A stretch of DNA of 64,000 nucleotides from Flavobacterium panacagri (GCF_030378165.1 NZ_CP119766.1:1116001-1180000); one strand, 5' to 3'; positions 22,010 to 30,881 are shown, counted from the first letter of the stretch. Translations and numbers: made by a program. The notes: generated from the letters alone by a model not told the origin.

Positions 22010-23443
22010 TTATTTTATAACAGTTATTGATCCTTTTTTTTCACCAGCATCGCCTTTAATGACATAGTAATAAACCGGATTTACATTCTTAAAATCTATA
22101 TTGCTTTGAGGCCAATCGCCTTGATAATTTACTACGTCCAAAACTTTATCTCCATTTGAACTTATAATAATAACTTGGGTGCTTGCATTCTTGTATTCGT
22201 CAGGAATATTCCAATAGGGGTTCATTCCGCTTAATTTTATGATATTGGGAACAACGGTTGATGGCCCGGAATCTCCATTGATTCTAAATGAAAATTCTTT
22301 GGTGGCAACACAACCAGCCGTCTGAGATATTTTTACTTTATAATTACCTTTAACTGAAACCGTATAAGATCTTGAAGTCTCTCCAGAAATCAAATTATTG
22401 TTTAAGTACCATTCGTAAGAAGCGTTTGTAGCATCTGTAGTAACAGAAACATTTAAAGTTTCTCCTTCACTTAATTTATATCCATCTTCAACATCAATAC
22501 TTGCATCAAAACCATTACTTTGAAGATTAATGCTTCCCGTTGCTTTACATCCTCCAAAATCAACTTCGACAGTATACAAACCAGATTCATTTGTTGAGTA
22601 AGTTCTATTTGTTGCTCCAGCTATTACGGTACCATCTTTTTTCCAAACATAGGCATTTCCTGAAGTAGCTGTTAAAACAGTTCCTGCACCACTTGCACAA
22701 AAAGGATTTCCTAAACTTGAATCTATCGTGGCTGCAGATCCACTGCTTGACGAAGTAACATTAACACGATTAGAACTAAAATTCACATCTGAACATTGTC
22801 CATAATCGATTTCAGCATAATATTTTCCTGTGCTGTTAACAACTATATCTTTAGAACTTTGTCCCGCAATAAGAACATCATCTTTATACCATTTGTATTT
22901 TATACCTGAAATAGTTAATGGTGATGGGGTTTCTGCGCTAATAGAAAGTGTTAAACTGCCGCCAGAACAAATCATGGCAACGTCGCTTTTGTTATTAATG
23001 AAAAAAGAGTTTTCGTATGGCTTAAAATAAGCTGGAAAAGAAGTATTGCCTAAAGAATTTCTAAATCTTGAACTAGTAACTCCTGTGGAGCTTTTCACTC
23101 TCAGACTATAAGTATCAGAACCTACTAGATTTGTTGGAACTGCGTATTTTATTGTTTTCTGTGTAGCAGAAACATCAGTTGTTTGAAGTAGTGTTGTAGC
23201 AATTGGAGAAGTAAAATTTCCCGCAGCGTCTGAAAGCTCAACTACGAAAGTAGTACCTGCGGGAAAATCTATATAACTAAAAGTTGCAAAAAATTCATTG
23301 AATGAATTACCAGCACAAAGTTTTTCTAATCCGTCGAATGTCTGTGGCACTATTGTTTGGGCATAGGCATTCGATCTAGCAAAAAACAAGATGCTAAATA
23401 AAAATAAAAATTTGGTAAAAGATAAAGTAATTTTTTGAATCAT
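22010..23443 (-). CDS. sprC: SprC-like exported Ig-domain protein with type B sorting C-terminus
   Basis: The 477-residue protein has a signal peptide (to about residue 28, NAYAQ), several Ig/PKD-like beta domains (motifs such as YKWYKDDVLIAGQSSK and YVWKKDGTVIAGATNRTY), and a C-terminal domain of about 80 residues: PNIIKLSGMNPYWNIP, IIISSNGDKVLDV, YYYVIKGD, then GSITVIK. That ending matches the gliding-motility-associated (type B) C-terminal domain, which directs export through the type IX secretion system. Its ATG overlaps the upstream stop by 4 bases (ATGA) and the sprD-like gene begins 1 base after its stop, so the three are tightly coupled. It should be an extracellular partner of the adhesin. 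The name rests on gene order and size. Confidence 0.75.
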   Translation of the reverse strand: MIQKITLSFTKFLFLFSILFFARSNAYAQTIVPQTFDGLEKLCAGNSFNEFFATFSYIDFPAGTTFVVELSDAAGNFTSPIATTLLQTTDVSATQKTIKYAVPTNLVGSDTYSLRVKSSTGVTSSRFRNSLGNTSFPAYFKPYENSFFINNKSDVAMICSGGSLTLSISAETPSPLTISGIKYKWYKDDVLIAGQSSKDIVVNSTGKYYAEIDYGQCSDVNFSSNRVNVTSSSSGSAATIDSSLGNPFCASGAGTVLTATSGNAYVWKKDGTVIAGATNRTYSTNESGLYTVEVDFGGCKATGSINLQSNGFDASIDVEDGYKLSEGETLNVSVTTDATNASYEWYLNNNLISGETSRSYTVSVKGNYKVKISQTAGCVATKEFSFRINGDSGPSTVVPNIIKLSGMNPYWNIPDEYKNASTQVIIISSNGDKVLDVVNYQGDWPQSNIDFKNVNPVYYYVIKGDAGEKKGSITVIK

Positions 23444-23847
23444 ATAGTGCGTGTTCTGGCTAAATCTATACGCTCAAAAAACAGAATATCTATGAATGTT
23501 TCTGAAAAATCATATTTATAGTTTTCGATTATATCTTTTGCAAGAATCGAAGTTGCTGTAAGAGATGAATCTTCTTTACAATCGTTTAATACCGAATTTG
23601 ATTCAGCGGCAATAGTAAGGCTATCCTTGGGGGTGGACATCCTTACTATTAACTGATTAAAATTATCTGTACTGCTGTTTTCAACTACAGCATTATTAGT
23701 ATTGTTTTGGTTATTTGCCAACGTTACACAACTATCAGAACCAGAGGCCATAGTAGGTTTCCCTGCTGTATTCTGTGCATATAGAGTTAACGATATAGGC
23801 GAAACCAAAAATATTATATATAAAAAATATTTTTTCGTAGATACCAT
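23440..23847 (-). CDS. Small exported protein of the sprB operon, function unknown
   Basis: This 135-residue protein has a clear signal peptide (YFLYIIFLVSPISLTLYAQ). The mature part is rich in Asn, Ser and Thr with two cysteines, and the C-terminal 35 residues are more hydrophobic (ETFIDILFFERIDLARTRTI). I recognise no domain. The stop codon overlaps the sprC-like start (ATGA), so translation is probably coupled and the product may work with SprC. It matches the position of a small unnamed gene in the known seven-gene operon. Confidence 0.75.
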   Translation of the reverse strand: MVSTKKYFLYIIFLVSPISLTLYAQNTAGKPTMASGSDSCVTLANNQNNTNNAVVENSSTDNFNQLIVRMSTPKDSLTIAAESNSVLNDCKEDSSLTATSILAKDIIENYKYDFSETFIDILFFERIDLARTRTI

Positions 23848-23948
23848 TATGTTTTGATCTTTATTTGGTCCGCTTAAGACGATACATAAATTGTGTCTGG
23901 GGACTTAATTAATAAAATTTACGCGTGGAAATAAAAATCGAAATCTAT

Positions 23949-25241
23949 TTATCTATTGCCGCTTGAAGCCGTGATTTTTCCTAATTGTAATCTGTAATCT
24001 GGTTTTTTAGGATTTGCGATATCAATGAATGTTTCATTGTTACTGCTTTGAGAATAAACATTAAAGAATACACTGTTACCATACCAGCTCTCTAAATCTT
24101 CGTTGTTAGAATTGTACTCTGTAAAGATGTTTCCGTTACATAAGTTGAAGTACATTTCTTCAAATTTGATTTTTTTAAGATTAGCATCGTTGATCTCAAT
24201 TTTACTGTCTAATAAAACAGCAGGATTAAATCCAGAGATTACACTGCGTTTCAATTCAAGAGAGGCAGCTTCAGCAACATAAACACATTCTTTTACTAAT
24301 CCAGCTTGGATATCAGCTTTAATGTTTTCACTATCATTAAGCATAGTAATATTTGTAGCAGCTACAAGAGTTTGTTTTTTTGTAAAATCTGTTTCGTTCT
24401 TTTTCTCATAAGATTTCACCTCCATACAACGAGATCCATCTTTATTACTTGATAAGTAAGAAGATCTAACGGCTAAAGAGTTGAATAAACGACATTGAAC
24501 ACCTTGTGTAAATTTGAAGTCGTCGTTGATAGATTTATAAGAAACTAATTTAGATGCATTCACGTCACCTCCGAAGAAAGCAAATGAATCTCCTCCAGAG
24601 AAGCTTACCATTACATTGTCAATAACCGTTTTGCTACCAACTCCAGCAATAGTTAAACCATTGAAAGTATCTGCACCTTTAACTTTTTTACCTGCAAATT
24701 CGATTCTAACGAATCTTAAAATTCCAGAGTTTGAAGCTACGTTGTCTCCACCATAAGTAGTAAGGGTTGGATCTAAATCAAGGTTGTAAGAACCTACATT
24801 TCCAAATTTATTAATTGGAGCATCTCCAAGAATTACCACTCCACCCCAGTCTCCAGCTTTTTTCATGCTGCGGTTTGAAGTAAATACGATTGGATCTGTT
24901 TCTAAACCGTCTGCAATAATTTGAGCACCTTTTGTAACTACCAATGTTCCTTTTGTTTCGAAATCACCAATAATTAAAGTTCCTGGCTCAATTGTTAAAA
25001 CGGCGTTGTTTGTAACATATACGTTTCCTTGCAAAACGTAGATATTTCTTTTCAGCAATTTAGTATTAACAGAAATGTTTCCTGCTAAAATTTGGTTTGC
25101 TTCTCCATAGTCCACTTTATTAGGCTTAAATTCGGTCCAATTATTTAACCAATTGTTGTAGCCCATAATTCCTTTCTCTTGTTGAGCACTCATACTCGTA
25201 ACTGTCAAAAGAACGCAGATTAATTGAGTAATTTTTTTCAT
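23949..25241 (-). CDS. Exported beta-helix-like protein of the sprB operon
   Basis: The 430-residue protein has a signal peptide (MKKITQLICVLLTVTSMSAQ). The middle is built of short beta repeats of a right-handed parallel beta-helix kind: NIYVLQGNVYVTNNAVLTIE, PGTLIIGDF, GTLVVTKGAQIIADG, PIVFTSN, GDWGGVVILG. The WGGVVILGDAPIN motif is common in large Bacteroidetes surface proteins. No type IX sorting domain is evident at the C-terminus. It lies 101 bases upstream of the small exported gene, with a 190-base gap to the next gene upstream, so an internal promoter is possible. It is likely periplasmic or surface exposed. Its precise role in motility is unknown to me. Confidence 0.75.
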   Translation of the reverse strand: MKKITQLICVLLTVTSMSAQQEKGIMGYNNWLNNWTEFKPNKVDYGEANQILAGNISVNTKLLKRNIYVLQGNVYVTNNAVLTIEPGTLIIGDFETKGTLVVTKGAQIIADGLETDPIVFTSNRSMKKAGDWGGVVILGDAPINKFGNVGSYNLDLDPTLTTYGGDNVASNSGILRFVRIEFAGKKVKGADTFNGLTIAGVGSKTVIDNVMVSFSGGDSFAFFGGDVNASKLVSYKSINDDFKFTQGVQCRLFNSLAVRSSYLSSNKDGSRCMEVKSYEKKNETDFTKKQTLVAATNITMLNDSENIKADIQAGLVKECVYVAEAASLELKRSVISGFNPAVLLDSKIEINDANLKKIKFEEMYFNLCNGNIFTEYNSNNEDLESWYGNSVFFNVYSQSSNNETFIDIANPKKPDYRLQLGKITASSGNR

Positions 25242-25431
25242 GATTAGGGGGTATTAGGGTTAATAATAAATTTGGGTATGCGTAAATGAAAAAACTCCTC
25301 TCGAATTTTCTGAAATGATCAGAACATTCGAGAATGAGTCTTTTTTTATTTTGTTTTTCAAAAGCATCCACTTAGATTTTATCCATCTACGTAAAGACTT
25401 CGAAAAAGGTTTTAAAAAAAATTAATCAATA

Positions 25432-25884
25432 TTACATTTCGTTCAAATCGTTGAACTCGTGTAATGATTTCAATGTACTTTCGTAAAATAAAATAGCCGC
25501 AATTAGATTTCCTTTATCAGAGTAAGGCATCATCTTTCTTTGGAATTCTACTGTTGTATCCAAAAATGTTGATGTACCCACTGCTTGAGCATCTAATATT
25601 TTTTTGTGATCGCCATCGTCTGGAATACCAAGATCGGCCATAGTAACTCCAGGTTTTGTAACCAAAGCAATGTATGGAAGAGTTTTCACTAAAACTTTGA
25701 TACGCTCAATGTATAGCTCCAAAAGTTCCCCTTTTTGCATACCACTCAATTCTTTTTGATCATGGTATTTACGAATAAGAGCTGTTGTACTAATAATACT
25801 TCTTGGCGCGTTTTTAGCCTGTGCCGAAACGGCTGCAGTAGTTAAGATAAAAAGTGCACTTAGCAGAGTAATTTTCCCTTTCAT
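25432..25884 (-). CDS. Small exported protein, first gene of the sprB operon
   Basis: The 150-residue protein has a signal peptide (LLSALFILTTAAVSAQA). The mature part is mostly helical, with LIRKYHDQKELSGMQKGELLELYIERIKVLVKTLP and a C-terminal ILFYESTLKSLHEFNDLNEM split across two segments of the sequence. I recognise no domain. It is the last leftward gene before the long divergent gap to holB and so is probably the operon leader. A TAnnTTTG element lies about 33 bases upstream of its start. Confidence 0.75.
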   Translation of the reverse strand: MKGKITLLSALFILTTAAVSAQAKNAPRSIISTTALIRKYHDQKELSGMQKGELLELYIERIKVLVKTLPYIALVTKPGVTMADLGIPDDGDHKKILDAQAVGTSTFLDTTVEFQRKMMPYSDKGNLIAAILFYESTLKSLHEFNDLNEM

Positions 25885-25917
25885 AGATTCTTATTTATAA
25901 TTGGTTCTTGATAAAAA

Positions 25918-25947
25918 CAAAAATATAGAAATTAACTTAAACTCCAA
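25918..25947 (-). promoter_or_regulatory. Candidate promoter of the sprB operon
   Basis: On the minus strand TATTTTTG (25925-25918) matches the Bacteroidetes -7 element TAnnTTTG. A TTGG at 25947-25944, 18 bases upstream, is a poor match to the -33 TTTG. Transcription would start near 25911, giving a leader of about 27 bases to the ATG at 25884. Confidence 0.45.
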
Positions 25948-26286
25948 GAGTAATGATTTATTTTTTCAAAAAAAAACCTTAAAAAAACCTTAAAAATCAG
26001 TCTTATGTCGAGAAAATGTGCGTTTTAACGGGCTTTTTGTTAAATTCGTTAAATCTAAAACCGTAAGATTATAACTATAAAAAATGAAGTTTTTTTCTTT
26101 TAAATAATAAAAAAAAACTTACGTTTACGAACTTTCCTAAAAAAAATATTAACAAAAACATCTTGATATACACTCATATTGAGCCATTTATTAACAAAAT
26201 TATTCTCGATAACGACCAAAAAAAATCTTAAAGAGCACCTCTTTTTTTAAAATTATGAGTATCAAATAATCTTTATCCTGAAAATT
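25948..26286. other. AT-rich divergent gap between the sprB operon and holB
   Basis: No coding frame is credible here. The DNA is dominated by A and T runs, including two nearby copies of AAAAAAACCTT at about 25973-25992. Apart from the two promoters at its edges I see no hairpin or RNA gene. Confidence 0.5.
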
Positions 26287-26315
26287 TTTGACTACATCAT
26301 TTTCTTCTATCTTTG
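26287..26315 (+). promoter_or_regulatory. holB promoter, abutting the start codon
   Basis: TTTG (26287-26290), a 17-base spacer and TATCTTTG (26308-26315) make a full-consensus Bacteroidetes promoter. Only 4 bases separate it from the ATG at 26320. Transcription should therefore begin at or next to the A of ATG, implying a leaderless mRNA. Confidence 0.7.
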
Positions 26316-26319
26316 CTCC

Positions 26320-27468
26320 ATGCAATTTTCTCAAATTTTAGGTCAAGATTACATCAAAAGCCACTTGACAAAAAGTGCTGCTTCTGGTAGAATTCCACAT
26401 GCCCAATTATTCGTTGGTCCAGAAGGAAGTGGTACGTTAATAACTGCCATTGCTTATGCACAATATATTTTATGTGGCAATACAGGCGATGAAAATTCAA
26501 ACGGAAACGATTCCTGCAATCTAAAGTTTGATAACATATCCCATCCTGATCTCCATTTTATTTATCCAACTGTTACTACCGAAGATGTAAAAACAAAACC
26601 AAAAAGTTTAGATTTTATACAAGACTGGCGCAGTTTCATTCAGGAAATGCCCTATGGCGGTTTGTTTGACTGGTATAAAATTCTGGGTGTTCAAAACAAA
26701 CAGGGAGAAATTCGTGTTGAAGATGCACAGGAAGTTTTAAAGTCGCTTTCGCTGAAATCTTACGAAGGCGGTTATAAAATTATGATTATTTGGATGGCAG
26801 ATAAAATGAATATCGCCGCTTCGAATAAACTGCTAAAACTTTTAGAAGAACCTTCAGATAAAACTATGTTTATTCTGATTTCTGAAAATGAGGAAGATAT
26901 TATACAAACCATACGTTCTCGCTGTCAGGTAATTCATTTTAATGCACTTCCGGAAAAAATCATTGCAGAGGCTTTAGTAGCTCGTGAAAATACTGATCCC
27001 AATTTAGCCAAAAAAATTGCGCATCAGGCACAGGGCAATTTTAGCAAAGCTTTGCATTTGTTAAAAGAAGACGATGACGATTTACCGTTTGAACAATGGT
27101 TTGTTAACTGGGTTCGTGCTGCCTTTAGAGCAAAAGGAAATGCGGCCGCTATTCAAGACTTAATTTCTTGGAGCGAGCAAATAGCTGCGTTGGGACGCGA
27201 AAGTCAGAAAAAATTTATTCAGTACTGTATAGAAATGTTTCGTCAAGCTCTTATGCTGAATTATCAAGCTTCTAGCCTGGTGTACATTGAACCAAAAGTA
27301 GATAAATTTAAACTGGAAAATTTTGCACCGTTTGTCAACGGAAATAATATTCATGAAATATTCAAGGAACTTTCAGATGCTATGTATCATATTGAAAGAA
27401 ACGGAAATGCAAAAATTATCCTAACCGATTTATCAATAAAATTAACTCGTTTAATTCATAAAAAATAG
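26320..27468 (+). CDS. holB: DNA polymerase III clamp-loader subunit delta'
   Basis: The 382-residue protein opens MQFSQILGQDYIKSHL, the usual beginning of the delta' family. It has HAQLFVGPEGSG at about 27-38, a P-loop lacking the lysine as in non-hydrolysing delta' subunits. Later come the sensor/arginine-type motifs NKLLKLLEEPSDKTMFILISE and IRSRCQVIHF at about 163-205. It would help load the sliding clamp during replication. The zinc-binding cysteine cluster of the gammaproteobacterial form is not evident. DoxX follows 7 bases later and the thioesterase 35 bases after that, so the three are probably co-transcribed. Confidence 0.9.
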   Translation: MQFSQILGQDYIKSHLTKSAASGRIPHAQLFVGPEGSGTLITAIAYAQYILCGNTGDENSNGNDSCNLKFDNISHPDLHFIYPTVTTEDVKTKPKSLDFIQDWRSFIQEMPYGGLFDWYKILGVQNKQGEIRVEDAQEVLKSLSLKSYEGGYKIMIIWMADKMNIAASNKLLKLLEEPSDKTMFILISENEEDIIQTIRSRCQVIHFNALPEKIIAEALVARENTDPNLAKKIAHQAQGNFSKALHLLKEDDDDLPFEQWFVNWVRAAFRAKGNAAAIQDLISWSEQIAALGRESQKKFIQYCIEMFRQALMLNYQASSLVYIEPKVDKFKLENFAPFVNGNNIHEIFKELSDAMYHIERNGNAKIILTDLSIKLTRLIHKK

Positions 27469-27475
27469 ATTTCAA

Positions 27476-27859
27476 ATGAACAATATTGCCTCAATTTTAA
27501 TTTTAGCTTTTTTAGCTTTAACTTTCTTACAGTCAGGTTACGAAAAAATATTTTATTGGAATGATAATGTGACTTGGCTCAAAGAGCATTTTTCTAAAAC
27601 GAGATTAAAAAACCATGTTCCACTGGCATTAGCACATTTGTTAATTGTAGAGTTAATTTCTGGAATTTTATGTGTTGTTGGCGGTATCCAATTATTCACA
27701 AATAACGGACGAGAATTTGGTTTATATGGAGCTATATTTTCATGCATCTCTTTGTTAATGATGCTTTTCGGACAAAGATTAGCAAAAGATTACGATGGCG
27801 CGAGAACTATTGTAATTTACTTTATACCAGCTGTAATGGCGGTTTACTGGTTGAATTAA
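27476..27859 (+). CDS. DoxX-family small membrane protein
   Basis: The 127-residue protein has four predicted membrane segments: IASILILAFLALTFLQSGYEK, VPLALAHLLIVELISGILCVVGG, FGLYGAIFSCISLLMMLFG and TIVIYFIPAVMAVYWLN, each interrupted by short polar loops. The size and the FLQSGYEKIFYWND motif fit the DoxX/DoxD-like family. Function is unclear, although distant relatives are linked to sulfur oxidation or redox stress. It lies tight between holB and the thioesterase gene. Confidence 0.75.
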   Translation: MNNIASILILAFLALTFLQSGYEKIFYWNDNVTWLKEHFSKTRLKNHVPLALAHLLIVELISGILCVVGGIQLFTNNGREFGLYGAIFSCISLLMMLFGQRLAKDYDGARTIVIYFIPAVMAVYWLN

Positions 27860-27894
27860 GACAACCACAATTTTTAAATTTTTAGATCAAAAAA

Positions 27895-28404
27895 ATGAAT
27901 CCAAAACATCCTTCAGAATCTCTAACTATTTTAACTGATTTAGTTTTACCGAGCGAAACTAATCCTTTAAACAATCTTTTTGGTGGCGAATTATTAGCCC
28001 GAATGGATCGCGCTGCAAGTATTGCTGCCCGAAGACATTCGCGCCGAATTGTAGTTACAGCTTCTGTAAATCACGTTGCTTTTAATAGAGCTATTTCGCT
28101 TGGAAGCGTTGTAACAGTCGAAGCAAAAGTTTCAAGATCTTTCAAAAGTTCTATGGAAGTATTTATAGACGTTTGGGTAGAAGACCGCGAATCTGGAAAC
28201 AGAACAAAAGCCAACGAAGCTATTTATACATTTGTCGCTGTAGATGATACTGGAAGACCAGTCGAAGTACCGCCAATTGTACCAGAAACTGAACTAGAAA
28301 TCCAACGTTTTGATGCAGCTTTGCGCCGTAAACAACTTAGTTTGCTTTTGGCTGGCAAAATAAAACCTTCAGATGCCACAGAATTAAAGGCATTATTTTT
28401 ATAG
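27895..28404 (+). CDS. Acyl-CoA thioesterase (hotdog fold)
   Basis: The 169-residue protein has the hotdog thioesterase signature NPLNNLFGGELLARMDRAAS at about 22-41, with the catalytic-region Asp in MDRAA, then VVTASVNHVAFNRAISLG and VEVFIDVW-type strands. Such enzymes hydrolyse acyl-CoA to free acid and CoA in the cytoplasm. A cytosolic YciA/BACH-like enzyme is the best guess. The short C-terminal helix (RRKQLSLLLAGKIKPSDATE) is typical of Bacteroidetes members. Confidence 0.88.
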   Translation: MNPKHPSESLTILTDLVLPSETNPLNNLFGGELLARMDRAASIAARRHSRRIVVTASVNHVAFNRAISLGSVVTVEAKVSRSFKSSMEVFIDVWVEDRESGNRTKANEAIYTFVAVDDTGRPVEVPPIVPETELEIQRFDAALRRKQLSLLLAGKIKPSDATELKALFL

Positions 28405-28487
28405 TCTAATTTTGTGACAATTTGGAACAATTGGAAATAATGAAACTTCAAAAAAAGAAGTAATTTTACAAATTATAAATCTGATTA

Positions 28488-28519
28488 ATAAAATTAAGAA
28501 GGAATTTTCTTAATTTTAT
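28488..28519. terminator. AT-rich hairpin between the thioesterase gene and recA
   Basis: A perfect 13-base stem (ATAAAATTAAGAA paired with TTCTTAATTTTAT) encloses a 6-base loop. No T run follows, so it may be a weak terminator or processing site. It lies about 40 bases before recA. Confidence 0.35.
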
Positions 28520-28559
28520 CCAGAAAGGCAAATAACAAATTAGATAATTTAAGATAAAG

Positions 28560-29567
28560 ATGAGTTCAGACAAAGAAGCCAAATTAAAAGCATTACAGTT
28601 AACACTAGATAAACTTGACAAAACCTACGGAAAAGGAACCGTAATGAAAATGGGCGACAGAGCCATTGTGGAGGTAGAAACGATTTCTTCAGGTTCGCTT
28701 GGTGTTGATTTAGCTCTTGGAGTTAATGGTTATCCAAAAGGAAGAATTATTGAAATATATGGTCCAGAATCTTCTGGAAAAACTACTTTGACGCTTCACG
28801 CTATTGCAGAAGCTCAAAAAGCCGGAGGTATTGCTGCTTTTATTGATGCGGAGCACGCTTTTGATAGAAACTACGCTGAAAAATTAAATGTTGATATTGA
28901 GAATTTAATCATTTCTCAACCAGACAACGGAGAACAAGCTTTAGAAATTGCCGAAAACTTAATTCGCTCTGGAGCAATTGATATAGTAGTAATTGACTCG
29001 GTTGCTGCCTTGACCCCAAAAAGTGAAATCGAAGGTGAAATGGGAGATTCTAAAATGGGTCTTCACGCACGTTTGATGTCCCAGGCATTGAGAAAACTTA
29101 CTGGAACTATCAGTAAAACAAATTGTACTGTATTCTTTATCAACCAGCTTCGTGAAAAAATCGGTGTAATGTTCGGAAATCCGGAGACTACAACGGGAGG
29201 TAACGCCTTAAAATTCTACGCTTCTGTACGTTTGGATATTCGTCGATCTGCTCAAATTAAAGACGGTGAAAACGTAATTGGTAATAGAACAAAAGTAAAA
29301 ATTGTTAAAAACAAAGTGGCGCCGCCTTTTAAAACTGCCGAATTTGATATTATGTACGGAGAAGGTGTTTCTAAAACTGGTGAAATCTTAGATTTAGCAG
29401 TAGAATTTGACATCGTTAAAAAAGCAGGATCTTGGTTTAGCTATGGTGACACCAAATTAGGGCAAGGTCGTGATGCCGTTAAAGCTTTGATTAAAGACAA
29501 TCCTGAACTTGCTGAAGAATTGGAAGTAAAAATTAAAGAACAAATAAAAGAATTAGCAGACGCTTAA
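28560..29567 (+). CDS. recA: Recombinase RecA
   Basis: The 335-residue protein is a full-length RecA. The P-loop GPESSGKTT lies at about 68-76, followed by [12 protein letters not shown], the Walker [11 protein letters not shown], the L1/L2 region [17 protein letters not shown] and [20 protein letters not shown], and the [17 protein letters not shown] segment. It forms filaments on single-stranded DNA for recombination and the SOS response. It appears to be its own transcription unit, with a strong terminator 33 bases downstream. I saw no clear promoter or LexA-type operator upstream. Confidence 0.98.
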   Translation: MSSDKEAKLKALQLTLDKLDKTYGKGTVMKMGDRAIVEVETISSGSLGVDLALGVNGYPKGRIIEIYGPESSGKTTLTLHAIAEAQKAGGIAAFIDAEHAFDRNYAEKLNVDIENLIISQPDNGEQALEIAENLIRSGAIDIVVIDSVAALTPKSEIEGEMGDSKMGLHARLMSQALRKLTGTISKTNCTVFFINQLREKIGVMFGNPETTTGGNALKFYASVRLDIRRSAQIKDGENVIGNRTKVKIVKNKVAPPFKTAEFDIMYGEGVSKTGEILDLAVEFDIVKKAGSWFSYGDTKLGQGRDAVKALIKDNPELAEELEVKIKEQIKELADA

Positions 29568-29599
29568 TTCATTTCCATAAATAAAAAATACTGATTTTG

Positions 29600-29640
29600 A
29601 GTCCGATAGATTCTAAAATTCTATCGGACTTTTTATTTTT
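29600..29640 (+). terminator. recA terminator
   Basis: An 11-base stem (AGTCCGATAGA paired with TCTATCGGACT) with a 9-base loop is followed directly by TTTTATTTTT. Confidence 0.85.
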
Positions 29641-29705
29641 TAGAAAAATTTAAAATCTACGCGCAACCATTTCAGTAAATCATAATCTTATAAAAAAGCA
29701 AGTTT

Positions 29706-29743
29706 CCAAAATTGATATGCCATACATCAATTTGGATTTTTTT
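29706..29743 (+). terminator. Second terminator-like hairpin after recA
   Basis: CCAAAATTGAT pairs with ATCAATTTGG with one bulged A, followed by ATTTTTTTAG. It lies 65 bases past the first terminator with no gene between, so it could be a backup terminator or part of a small RNA. Confidence 0.5.
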
Positions 29744-29771
29744 AGAATTTACATTGGTTGGTTATTTGAAC

Positions 29772-29810
29772 AAAAATCCGTTAGTTATTGGGTACTAACG
29801 GATTTTTTAT
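29772..29810 (+). terminator. Third terminator-like hairpin after recA
   Basis: A perfect 14-base stem (AAAAATCCGTTAGT paired with ACTAACGGATTTTT) with an 8-base loop TATTGGGT ends in a T run. It has the form of a strong intrinsic terminator, yet no gene immediately precedes it. Confidence 0.75.
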
Positions 29811-29831
29811 CATTTTTTTACTTTTTTGACG

Positions 29832-29856
29832 CAACCTTTTCCGCTTTTCCGTATCT
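29832..29856 (+). promoter_or_regulatory. Possible ECF-sigma-type promoter before a 34-codon ORF
   Basis: GCAACC (29831-29836) and CGTATCT (29850-29856) resemble the AAC and CGT elements of extracytoplasmic-function sigma promoters. A second GCAACC at 29663-29668 lacks a matching CGT. No TAnnTTTG element was found in front of the ORF at 29924. Confidence 0.3.
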
Positions 29857-29923
29857 ATACTAATGTGACGTTAACTTGAGTTATGATTAAACTCTTTATT
29901 ATCAACCATTAATATTTTTAACC

Positions 29924-30028
29924 ATGAAAGAAAAAATAGAATTGTTGTACAGTAAAAACCGAAGAAAAACCAAATTGAAATTTAAAAAAGTATTACGTTT
30001 TATTTCCGAAAAGATAATTCACAGATAA
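29924..30028 (+). CDS. Small basic ORF (34 residues), hypothetical
   Basis: ATG 29924 opens a 34-codon frame reading MKEKIELLYSKNRRKTK followed by LKFKKVLRFISEKIIHR. It is strongly basic and probably helical. It is framed by a possible promoter at 29832-29856 and a strong hairpin at 30067-30102, which favours a real transcript, either a peptide gene or a small RNA. The ORF could be chance in such AT-rich DNA. Confidence 0.4.
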   Translation: MKEKIELLYSKNRRKTKLKFKKVLRFISEKIIHR

Positions 30029-30066
30029 TAACTTTTGAATAAAAATAGGGGGTTTTTAATTCAAAG

Positions 30067-30102
30067 AAAAGCCGGTAGATTTTAAGAAATCTACCGGCTT
30101 TT
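30067..30102. terminator. Bidirectional terminator between the small ORF and plsC
   Basis: A 16-base perfect stem (AAAAGCCGGTAGATTT paired with AAATCTACCGGCTTTT) has a 4-base loop TAAG. It has U tracts in both directions and can end both the rightward small transcript and leftward plsC. Confidence 0.85.
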
Positions 30103-30121
30103 ATATTTTAAATTATCTTGG

Positions 30122-30868
30122 TTAATTCTTTTTTTGAAAATCAATTAATCCATTATAAATCATAGTTCTAACTTGATCCCTCAACTCTTTTCTGTGATCG
30201 ATTGTTAAATCTTTTGTTTCAATGAAAGGAAGAATTCTCGCTCTCATTTTCCCAGGACTTCCGCTCAAAAAGGTATACGAAAAACGTTCTTTATTATCTG
30301 GAAAAACAATTGGTACAATTGGAATCTGGTGATCGATTGCTAGTCTAAAAGCACCGTCTTTAAATTCGTCCAGCAAAATACTTTCATCATCTGGAACACC
30401 GCCTTCAGGGAAAATACAAATACTTAAACCTTGGTTTAAACGGCTTTGAGCTCTTTTAAAAACTTCATTTTTGCTTCTTGAAGAATTTCGGTCAACCAAA
30501 ATACAAGTTCGTTTATAGAAAAATCCAAAAAGCGGAATCTTCACCAACTCTTTTTTTCCAACAAAAACAAACGGATTTTTAATTAGGGCCAACATAAGCA
30601 TAATATCTGTCATCGAGGTATGATTAGCAACAATCATGTAACTTTTGCCTTTAATGAGCTTCTGTTCGCGTTTTACGGTATAGTAAAACCCCATTCCGAA
30701 AAGGATAAATTTCGCCCAAATTCGAGCCATTTTAAAAAAATAAGGATATCCTTTCTCTGAAGCAATAGAAATCAGTAAAAATGGCAACATAATCAAGATT
30801 GGAACCGCCATTACAACGTAAAACCAAACACGCCAAAGAATCCAAAAAGCAATTTTAAGTATTTTCAT
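30122..30868 (-). CDS. plsC: 1-acyl-sn-glycerol-3-phosphate acyltransferase
   Basis: From ATG 30868 the protein has 248 residues. It starts with a membrane segment (KILKIAFWILWRVWFYVVMA), then carries the acyltransferase motifs NHTSMTD (HX4D, catalytic His and Asp) at about 81-87 and FPEGGVPDD at about 152-160, plus IPIVPIVFPD. It would add the second acyl chain in phosphatidic acid synthesis at the inner membrane. I chose 30868 because a promoter element (30874-30881, minus) lies 5 bases upstream. The longer frame from 30958 begins with unrelated residues and runs into an inverted repeat. Confidence 0.88.
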   Translation of the reverse strand: MKILKIAFWILWRVWFYVVMAVPILIMLPFLLISIASEKGYPYFFKMARIWAKFILFGMGFYYTVKREQKLIKGKSYMIVANHTSMTDIMLMLALIKNPFVFVGKKELVKIPLFGFFYKRTCILVDRNSSRSKNEVFKRAQSRLNQGLSICIFPEGGVPDDESILLDEFKDGAFRLAIDHQIPIVPIVFPDNKERFSYTFLSGSPGKMRARILPFIETKDLTIDHRKELRDQVRTMIYNGLIDFQKKN

Positions 30869-30873
30869 AGCTT

Positions 30874-30881
30874 CAAATGTA
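30874..30881 (-). promoter_or_regulatory. plsC -7 promoter element, abutting the start codon
   Basis: TACATTTG on the minus strand matches TAnnTTTG and ends 5 bases before the ATG at 30868. A CTTG 23 bases upstream is a weak -33. The mRNA would be leaderless or nearly so. Confidence 0.5.
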
